Shown: positions 15,044 to 20,160 of the stretch, piece after piece
Position numbering within the stretch: the first letter of the stretch is position 1
Layout: the number at the start of each line of letters is the position of its first letter
NCBI GenBank assembly: GCA_035286745.1
Contig: DATECU010000393.1
Coordinates: 1 to 20,160, forward strand
Length of the DNA: 20,160 bases
Source of the DNA: DATECU01 sp035286745
GTDB lineage: Bacteria; Acidobacteriota; Vicinamibacteria; Fen-336
Direction of reading: 5' to 3'
Translations under genes and position numbers: made by a program
Notes under the pieces: model-generated
Database searches by the model: none
What the model was told of the DNA's origin: nothing
Seen by the model: only the letters and a program-made list of their open reading frames with translations

Positions 15044-15511
15044 GTGACCCTTCGCCTGCCTCTCCGCCTGCCGCCCTTGCCGCTGCTCGATCTCGAGGGC
15101 GGTGAGCGCTCCCTGCCCTTGCCGGGCCGGCAGGGGCTGCTGCTGGTCGGGCACAGCGAGTGCTTTACCACGAGTTCGACGCTTCCGTTCGTGGATCGCG
15201 TCTTTCGTTCGCTGCCCGCGGGTGTGTGGGTGGCGGCCGTGCTCCAGGACGAACTTCCCGCTGCCCAGGCGCTCATCGAGGAACTGGGCCTGGGCCTGCC
15301 GGTCCTTCTCGAACCCCAGCCGTACGCGTTCTCCGCGGCGCTGGGCCTCTCGACAGTGCCCAGCCTGTTGCTGGTGGGTGAGGACGGCGGTGTCGAGGCC
15401 TTCTCGGAGGGCTTCCGCCGTGCCGATATCGAGTCCTTCGCGGCTCGGCTTGGCCTCCCAGGCCCCCTCTTCACCGAGGTCGATCAGGCCCCGACCCTGC
15501 GCCCCGGTTGA
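15044..15511 (+). CDS. Thioredoxin-fold (AhpC/TSA-like) protein with degenerate active site
   Basis: 155 residues from GTG at 15044, preceded by GGAGG at proper spacing; the longer ORF from 14957 is inside mqnD. Fold markers: LLLVGHSECFTTSSTLPF at about 32-49 (strand, then active-site loop and helix), and STVPSLLLVGEDGGV at about 103-117, where Pro106 takes the place of the thioredoxin cis-proline. The usual CXXC is C40-F-T-T, so the resolving cysteine is missing. One catalytic cysteine could still support thiol-peroxidase or monothiol chemistry. There is no signal peptide. It is 4 nt after mqnD and likely translated with it. Partner not identified. Confidence 0.75.
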   Translation: MTLRLPLRLPPLPLLDLEGGERSLPLPGRQGLLLVGHSECFTTSSTLPFVDRVFRSLPAGVWVAAVLQDELPAAQALIEELGLGLPVLLEPQPYAFSAALGLSTVPSLLLVGEDGGVEAFSEGFRRADIESFAARLGLPGPLFTEVDQAPTLRPG

Positions 15512-15540
15512 CTGCCGCGCCTCGCCTCGGAGAGGTGATA

Positions 15541-15570
15541 TTGCCCTCGGTTCCGCGAAAGCGCTAGCAT
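15541..15570 (+). promoter_or_regulatory. Putative promoter for the TPR-lipoprotein operon
   Basis: TTGCCC (15541-15546), 18-nt spacer, TAGCAT (15565-15570; GCTAGCAT in the shared element). About 40 nt before the ATG at 15611. Confidence 0.5.
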
Positions 15571-15610
15571 CAGGCCGCGGGTGCGACCTGCGCTCGCTCG
15601 GGAGGTGCCC

Positions 15611-17122
15611 ATGACTCCGCTCTTGGTTCTCTCGCTGCTCCTCACGTTTCCCGCCGGCGCCGACGATCAGGCGAAGAAGAAGGCGCCGGACAAGCCTCAA
15701 GCGACTCCGGGTCACTTGGCTCAAGCCGAGGAGAAGCTCGCGGCTGGCGATCTTGATGGCGCCATCGAGATCCTGAAGAAGGCGGCATCCGGGGCCGGCG
15801 GCGACGTCTCCCTGCGGCTAGGCCAGCTCCTGGAGCGGCGCCTGGACCTGGACACCGCCGCCGATGCCTACCAGGCGGCGGCGCCCAAGCTCTCGGGGGC
15901 TGCCAAAGGCGAGGCCCTGGGACGCCTGGCGCTGATCCTCGAGCTGCGTGCGCTGCCGGAGGCCCCCGCCGCCGCCGCCGAAGCCGCCGCCTCCGATCCT
16001 GAAGGCACCTGGCCCAGCGTGGTGCGAGCGCGGACGCTGGCTCGTGAGGGCAAGGGCCAGGAAGCGGCGGCGCTGGCCCAGAAGGCCCAGGCCGCGGGTG
16101 GCGGCGTGGCCGCGGCCGCCGCCCTCGGCTTCGCCCAGGAGGCCAGCGGCGATCCCGCCGCCGCCGAAGCTGCCTACCGTGAGGCCGCCGCCGGGCTGCT
16201 GGCGGGGACCGCCACCGAGAGCGCGCAGGTCACGGCCGGGATCGGCCTGGCCCGGGTGCTGCGCAAGACGAATCGCGCCGCCGAGGCCGAGCCGGTGCTG
16301 CTCAAGGCCCTGCAGGCCGCCCCGGGAGCGGTCGAGGCTTACAAGGAGCTGGCCCGGGTCAAGCTGGCGCTGAACCGGGCCGAGGAGGCGGTGGGGGATG
16401 CCGCCACCGCCGCCGCCTTGGCCGAGTCCGACCCCGACGCCCAACGCCTTGCCCTCGAGGTCGCCGTCGCCAAGGCGGTGGCTTCGCTCGCCACCACCCC
16501 GGATCTGGCGCTCCAGGACCTCACCAAGCTTCGCGACCAGAAGCCCGACCTGGCCTTTGTCCGGGTGGGCCTGGCCCGGGCCTACGTGGCAAAACGCCAG
16601 GCTGAGGCGGCCCTTACCGAGCTGCGCAAGGCGGTGGAGTTGGCCCCTCAGGAGGGTGAGGCCCACTACCAACTGGGCTACGTCCTCCTGGTGCTGAAGC
16701 GCGACGCGGCCTCGGCCCTGCCGGCGCTGGAGAAGGCGGTGGCCGCCGAGCCCGGCAACACCGAATACCGCACCTGGCTGGGCGCCGCCGCTATCGAAGC
16801 CAAACAGCCCGACCGTGCCGTCGCGGAGCTCACCAAGGTGGTGGAGGCCCCCGGCTACCGGAAGCTCGAGGCCTGGGTGTACCTGGGCCAGGCTCACCTG
16901 AACGCCAAACGGTACAAGGAAGCGCTGGCGGCCCTGGAGAAGGCGAATGCCCAGGCGCCCGACAACGCGGCCATCGAAGCCTTCACTGCCTGGGCCTACT
17001 TCGGTCTCAAGGACAGCAAGAGCTTTCTGGCCTGGGCCGCCAAGGCCAAGGCCCACGGTCACAAGGAGCAGACGCTCCTCGACTATCTGGCCCGAATCGA
17101 GAAGGGAGAGGCCATCAAGTGA
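15611..17122 (+). CDS. Exported TPR-repeat protein
   Basis: 503 residues from ATG at 15611, where GGGAGGTG lies just upstream; the GTG at 15581 would destroy the signal peptide. Residues 1-17 (MTPLLVLSLLLTFPAGA) are a short Sec signal, then a KKKAPDK linker. From about 35 to the end there are consecutive helix pairs of TPR type (HLAQAEEKLAAGDLDGAIEI; VGLARAYVAKRQAEAALTEL; HYQLGYVLLVLKRDAASALP; WVYLGQAHLNAKRYKEALAA, here listed as separate units), rich in Ala/Glu/Lys. It should be a periplasmic scaffold. Its TGA overlaps the start of the lipoprotein gene by 4 nt (GTGA). Partners unknown. Many GCC repeats at 15960-16200 reflect Ala-rich helices. Confidence 0.85.
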   Translation: MTPLLVLSLLLTFPAGADDQAKKKAPDKPQATPGHLAQAEEKLAAGDLDGAIEILKKAASGAGGDVSLRLGQLLERRLDLDTAADAYQAAAPKLSGAAKGEALGRLALILELRALPEAPAAAAEAAASDPEGTWPSVVRARTLAREGKGQEAAALAQKAQAAGGGVAAAAALGFAQEASGDPAAAEAAYREAAAGLLAGTATESAQVTAGIGLARVLRKTNRAAEAEPVLLKALQAAPGAVEAYKELARVKLALNRAEEAVGDAATAAALAESDPDAQRLALEVAVAKAVASLATTPDLALQDLTKLRDQKPDLAFVRVGLARAYVAKRQAEAALTELRKAVELAPQEGEAHYQLGYVLLVLKRDAASALPALEKAVAAEPGNTEYRTWLGAAAIEAKQPDRAVAELTKVVEAPGYRKLEAWVYLGQAHLNAKRYKEALAALEKANAQAPDNAAIEAFTAWAYFGLKDSKSFLAWAAKAKAHGHKEQTLLDYLARIEKGEAIK

Positions 17123-17460
17123 ACGCCAAACGCTACTACCATCTGGGGGCCCTGTTCGCCGGCGCCGGCCTTGCCGTTTCCGGCTGCCAAGCCAAGCAGG
17201 AGCCGCCGAAGCCCGTCACCGACATCGTCGCGGACACCCGGATGATGGAGCAGGCCCAGGGCGCCGCCAACGCCGTCATCCGCGCCGCCGGGGACTGCGA
17301 CGCCGTGCGGGCTGCCCTGCCCGAGGCCCGGCACACGCTGGAGGAAGCGCGGGTCAAGGTGAAGACGGTGGCCGGCTCCACCACCCTCGGCGCCTTGCAG
17401 ACTCGGGTCAACCAGGTGGCCGAGACCTGTCCGCAGGAGGCACCGGCCCCCGTCCAGTAG
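17119..17460 (+). CDS. Small lipoprotein coupled to the TPR gene
   Basis: 113 residues. N-terminal KRYYHLGALFAGAGLAVSG-C has a lipobox (VSGC, Cys23), so it should be lipid-anchored. The rest is helical, with two further cysteines (GDCDAVR and ETCPQEA) that could form a disulphide. GTG start at 17119 overlaps the TGA of the TPR gene (GTGA), which indicates translational coupling and a shared role. No family recognised. Probably periplasmic face of inner or outer membrane; nothing after Cys23 decides between them (Gln at +2 does not act as inner-membrane retention signal). Confidence 0.75.
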   Translation: MNAKRYYHLGALFAGAGLAVSGCQAKQEPPKPVTDIVADTRMMEQAQGAANAVIRAAGDCDAVRAALPEARHTLEEARVKVKTVAGSTTLGALQTRVNQVAETCPQEAPAPVQ

Positions 17461-17530
17461 GACCGGGCAGCCGCATGTCTCGTCTGGGAACCCGGGACGA
17501 CCGGCGCCGGAAGGTGGCCTGTCGCTTGCC

Positions 17531-17842
17531 TCACCTCGGATGGGCCGACCGCCAGAAGTGCCAGGGTACCTCGACGCCTAGCGAATTCAGGAAGGCGAGA
17601 GCTGCGAGCAGCGTGAGCGCGGCCAGGGCCAACCCCACCAAGGCGCCGCGGCGACATGCGCCGTCGCCGGCCGCGCCGTCCAGCTCCTTGAGTCCCTGAC
17701 CCAAGACCACCACCACCAAGGGAAGCGCCAGCCCCACCAAGAGAGCGCCCCCGTTCCGGTGGCCACCCAGCGCCAAGCCCCCGGCGGCCAGGGTCAGAAC
17801 GCAACTGGCGACGCCGGTCCGAAGTGCTCGGGAAGCCCACAT
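17531..17842 (-). CDS. Small three-helix membrane protein
   Basis: 103 residues; hydrophobic helices at about 8-27, 33-50 and 66-86, with a charged loop (KELDGAAGDGACRRG) and a WHFWRSAHPR tail. No family recognised. Its ATG (17840-17842) lies 3 nt after the stop of a truncated VapB-like fragment on the same strand, with no ribosome site of its own, so it would depend on the upstream reading frame for translation. It may be real or only a hydrophobic ORF. Confidence 0.5.
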   Translation of the reverse strand: MWASRALRTGVASCVLTLAAGGLALGGHRNGGALLVGLALPLVVVVLGQGLKELDGAAGDGACRRGALVGLALAALTLLAALAFLNSLGVEVPWHFWRSAHPR

Positions 17843-17845
17843 CGA

Positions 17846-17947
17846 CTATTGACCAGCCCGCCGGACCAGGTCCTTCGTGGTCTTGGCCCGGCCAACTCGG
17901 AATGCCCTCGCCACCGTGGCGTCATCGAGGACGATATTGGTACGCAT
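17846..17947 (-). pseudogene. Truncated VapB-type antitoxin (ribbon-helix-helix N-terminus)
   Basis: ATG at 17945-17947, preceded by GGGAGAGG, opens a 33-codon frame. MRTNIVLDDATVARAF ... AKTTKDLVRRA matches the start of type II VapB antitoxins (TNIVLDD strand, then two helices), but TAG stops it at 17846-17848, where full-length VapB would run to ~65-75 residues. No matching continuation was seen in other frames, and no VapC toxin (PIN domain) follows. It keeps most of the RHH DNA-binding part and lacks the toxin-binding tail. A long minus-strand ORF from 18808 reads through in the same frame but overlaps the FadL gene and is a shadow. Confidence 0.6.
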
Positions 17948-17973
17948 GGCCTCTCCCTTCGAGCGTACGACGA

Positions 17974-18003
17974 TACACCCGGCGGACCGGCGGTCACAAG
18001 ACC
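17974..18003 (-). promoter_or_regulatory. Possible promoter for the VapB-like fragment
   Basis: On the minus strand TTGTGA, an 18-nt spacer and TATCGT lie a few tens of nucleotides before the ATG at 17947, in the divergent gap with the FadL-like gene. The spacer holds two near-copies of CCGGCGG, which could be an autoregulatory operator. Confidence 0.3.
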
Positions 18004-18057
18004 GCAGCCAACCAACCTCGAGGACTTGCGGATAGCGCGGAACCCGTCGCGCCCACG

Positions 18058-18087
18058 TTGACAGGCTCTCCGACCGGGCGCTAGATT
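18058..18087 (+). promoter_or_regulatory. Promoter for the FadL/PorV-like gene
   Basis: Perfect TTGACA (18058-18063), 18-nt spacer, TAGATT (18082-18087; GCTAGATT in the shared element), about 40 nt before the ATG at 18128. It is the strongest sigma70-like match in the window. Confidence 0.65.
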
Positions 18088-18127
18088 GGCGTTCACGTCG
18101 CCTCCGAGGCGCCTTTGGGGAGAACCG

Positions 18128-19621
18128 ATGATGAAGCGTAGGCTGGTAGCCTTGGCGTTCCTCACCCTGCTTCCGGCGCTGGCCTCGGCCCAGGCGGTGC
18201 AGAACATCGTCCTCCGCAACTCGTTCAACCCCATCGGCGCCGGTGCCCGCGGCCTGGGCATGGGGGGCGCCTTCATCGGAGTGGCGGACGACGGCACCGC
18301 CTCCTCCTTCAACCCCGCCGGCCTGGCCCAGTTGCGGCGGACCGAGATCGCTCTGGTCGGCTTCAGCGATCGGCTGCGCTCGACGCGGAACGACCTCGAC
18401 AGCGGCCGCCGGGTGACCGAGAGCGCCGACCACCAGAAGCCCGACTTCTTCGGGCTGGCGGTTCCCTTCGATCTGACGGGTCGCAACCTCACCGTGCAGC
18501 TCTCCTACCAGCGTTCGGTGGACCTGTTCGGCAAGGGCACGGCCTCGACCCGGGACACGGTGAGCCTGCGTGACCTGGGCATCCCCTCGCCGGGGACCGC
18601 GGAGCTCAGGGGCGAGATCGTTCCCGCCCAGGAGGGGGCGTTCCACACGGTGAGCCTGGCCACCGGTTACCAGGCCACCTCGCGGCTCCACCTGGGGTTG
18701 GCCGTGAACTACTGGCTGGCGGACTGGACGTCCTCGGGTCAGGCCAACTTCTCGGTGTTCACGCTGGCGGGGGGTCGCACCACGCTGCTGCGGTCGGATG
18801 TGCGCCAATTCGAGCAGGATCAGAGCCTGCGGGGTTTCAACCTCACGACCGGCTTCCTGCTGAAGTACTCGCGGGTCAGCATTGGCGGCGTGGTGAGGCT
18901 GCCCTTCGCGGGCGACTACGAGCTAGCGGAGACCGGCAAGACCACCACCGTCGAGTTCGGCAAGCCACCGGTCACCACCCCCACCGACATCTCCGCTTCC
19001 AGCCGCCTCCACTGGCCGCAGACCGCAGGGCTGGGGATCGCGCTCAGGCCCTTCCGGGGGCTGACCCTGGCCGCCGACTACTCAGAGTCCCACTGGTCGC
19101 GCACCACCCTCGACGACATCCCGGACGGCGCCCTGCTCACCCAGCGGCCCGCGACCGAGAACGGCGTCGAGGCCGAGGCGGGCTACTCGGACCGCAACTT
19201 CTTCGACCTGCTCCCCGCTTCCCAGACCGCCACCTCCAACACCAGCCAGTGGCGGGTGGGAGCGGAGTATCTGGTGAGCCTGTCGAAGCTGGTGATTCCG
19301 CTCCGGGGAGGCACCTTCCGCGATCAGTCCCCGGTGCTGGACTTCGGCCGCGGCGAGGGGCGGCGCATCGAGGGATTCACCGCCGGCACCGGCCTCAACT
19401 TCAAGCGTTTGGTGTTGGACCTGGCCTTCGAGCGCCGGCAGAGCGAGGGTGTGGTGGGGGTCCGGGTCAAGCGGGGGCAGGAGGCTCCCACCGCCGCTTC
19501 CCTGGAGACGGTGCGGGAGGAACGCTGGGTGGCCTCGCTCATCTACCGTTTCGGCGGTGGCGACGACCCCCTGAAGCGTGCCCTGCGCTACCTCTTCGTG
19601 GGCGGGCATCAGAGCGAGTAG
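18128..19621 (+). CDS. FadL/PorV-like outer-membrane beta-barrel protein
   Basis: 497 residues from the ATG at 18128 (a second ATG follows directly), where GGGGAG lies upstream; the ORF opening at 18086 begins inside the promoter. Residues 1-22 are a Sec signal (MMKRRLVALAFLTLLPALASA-Q, cleavage after ALASA). NPIGAGARGLGMGGAFIGVA with DDGTASSFNPAGLAQL is the hallmark of the OmpP1/FadL/TodX and PorV families, which form outer-membrane barrels. The rest shows alternating amphipathic strands. The C-terminus does not end in the usual Phe strand: after a SLIYRFGGG strand there is a ~20-residue basic tail (KRALRYLFVGGHQSE). Likely function: hydrophobic substrate uptake or a surface-protein secretion shuttle. 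Confidence 0.85.
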   Translation: MMKRRLVALAFLTLLPALASAQAVQNIVLRNSFNPIGAGARGLGMGGAFIGVADDGTASSFNPAGLAQLRRTEIALVGFSDRLRSTRNDLDSGRRVTESADHQKPDFFGLAVPFDLTGRNLTVQLSYQRSVDLFGKGTASTRDTVSLRDLGIPSPGTAELRGEIVPAQEGAFHTVSLATGYQATSRLHLGLAVNYWLADWTSSGQANFSVFTLAGGRTTLLRSDVRQFEQDQSLRGFNLTTGFLLKYSRVSIGGVVRLPFAGDYELAETGKTTTVEFGKPPVTTPTDISASSRLHWPQTAGLGIALRPFRGLTLAADYSESHWSRTTLDDIPDGALLTQRPATENGVEAEAGYSDRNFFDLLPASQTATSNTSQWRVGAEYLVSLSKLVIPLRGGTFRDQSPVLDFGRGEGRRIEGFTAGTGLNFKRLVLDLAFERRQSEGVVGVRVKRGQEAPTAASLETVREERWVASLIYRFGGGDDPLKRALRYLFVGGHQSE

Positions 19622-19662
19622 GCCTCGGCGAACCGGGACCGAAATCCAGGGAGGCGGCAGGG

Positions 19663-20160
19663 GTGCGAGTTGGCAAGGCGGGCGTGGCTCTTGTGCTGGT
19701 GCTGGCCCTCGCCCGCATGCTGGCCGCCGAGGAATGGTTCGACGCCTATGAGAAGGGGCTTCTGGCTCTGCGCCAGAAGCAGGGTGCCAAGGCGGCCGAG
19801 GCGTTCGAGCGCGCCATCCGGCAGCGGCCCGAGCCCGGCGTGAACATCCTCACCTACGGGACCAACCGCCTCGACCGCTATCATCCCTATCTGCGCCTGG
19901 CAGAGGCCAGGCTGCTGGCGGGAGAGCCCCAGAAGGCGCGGGAGGCGCTCGAGCGGTCCGAGAGCAAGGGACGCGAGCCGGCCGAAGCGCGGGCCAAGCT
20001 CTCGGCCCAGGTGGAGGCGACTCTCGAGAAGGCTCGGCTGGCGGCGGCCACGCCGGCTCCGGCGCCGCCTCCGGCCACCCTGGCCCCGCCCCCCAGCACC
20101 GTGGCCATGGCCCTCCCCCCCACCACGTTGGCGCCGACGGCCGCGCCGGTGCCGGCCCCG
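19663..20160 (+). CDS. Exported TPR-like protein, N-terminal part (cut by window edge)
   Basis: GTG at 19663 with GGGAGGC upstream, 41 nt after the FadL-like stop; the frame is open to the window end (166 codons). Residues 1-22 are a signal peptide (VALVLVLALARMLAA-E). Then EEWFDAYEKGLLALRQ with AAEAFERAIRQRPEPG, and LRLAEARLLAGEPQKAREAL form TPR-like helices, with the NILTYGTNRLDRYHPYL insert typical of acidobacterial TPR proteins in this class. From about residue 130 a Pro/Ala/Thr-rich linker begins. It probably shares an operon with the FadL-like gene. What follows the linker is outside the window. Confidence 0.75.
   Translation, partial: MRVGKAGVALVLVLALARMLAAEEWFDAYEKGLLALRQKQGAKAAEAFERAIRQRPEPGVNILTYGTNRLDRYHPYLRLAEARLLAGEPQKAREALERSESKGREPAEARAKLSAQVEATLEKARLAAATPAPAPPPATLAPPPSTVAMALPPTTLAPTAAPVPAP

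Noticed and set aside
17846..18808. 320-codon minus-strand ORF
   Set aside because: Most of it is antisense to the FadL-like gene; only the last 33 codons (VapB-like start with ribosome site) look real.
1..20160. CRISPR array, transposon, prophage, tRNA or rRNA genes
   Set aside because: No regularly spaced direct repeats, transposase motifs, phage genes or RNA-gene signatures were seen.

Overview
This is a GC-rich chromosomal segment with no rRNA, tRNA, CRISPR array, transposase or phage gene. The best guess for its source is Acidobacteriota. Supporting signs are two DUF4388 (PATAN) proteins, a secreted VWA-type protein, a futalosine-pathway menaquinone enzyme (MqnD), TPR lipoprotein/OMP-type genes and a 9-nt-period CACAAAGA-type intergenic repeat. 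The phylum is an inference; Myxococcota or a related lineage is not excluded.

Layout. 1-3289 (minus strand): a four-gene run reading leftwards, consisting of a PATAN + J-domain + TPR protein, an exported protein, a DUF4126 membrane protein and the start of a secreted VWA-like protein cut by the window edge. The genes are separated by 0-6 nt or overlap. 3405-6051 (minus): a lysine cluster with L-lysine 6-aminotransferase (lat), a 71-residue protein and a DapB/2,4-diaminopentanoate-dehydrogenase-like oxidoreductase. 6296-7294 (plus): a cyclic-nucleotide-binding + PATAN protein, transcribed divergently from lat. 7298-7795 (minus): a zinc-ribbon membrane protein, convergent with it. 8045-10126 (plus): an FHA-GAF-PP2C (SpoIIE/RsbU type) phosphatase followed 15 nt later by a single-domain globin. 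10326-10769 (plus): a small DUF6285-like protein. 10958-13149 (minus): a NatA/NatB-like ABC exporter pair. 13209-14123 (plus): an EamA permease. 14209-15511 (plus): mqnD plus a thioredoxin-fold protein whose CXXC is degenerate. 15611-17460 (plus): an exported TPR protein overlapping a small lipoprotein. 17531-17947 (minus): a truncated VapB-like antitoxin fragment followed directly by a small membrane protein. 18128-19621 (plus): a FadL/PorV-like outer-membrane protein. 19663-20160 (plus): the start of an exported TPR-like protein.

How it fits together. Much of the window is signalling and envelope biology: PATAN domains, a cNMP sensor, FHA, a PP2C phosphatase, a possible haem sensor, an ABC exporter, lipoprotein/TPR proteins and an OMP. 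The lysine cluster is the most coherent metabolic unit. Lat should make 2-aminoadipate 6-semialdehyde (cyclising to piperideine-6-carboxylate), and the adjacent oxidoreductase is a candidate for the next, possibly undescribed, step. A recurring GCTANNNT element (TA-rich in a GC-rich background) lies upstream of seven transcription units and is read as the local -10 promoter consensus. Two genes appear to be almost leaderless relative to it. No stretch longer than 300 bases lacks a gene.
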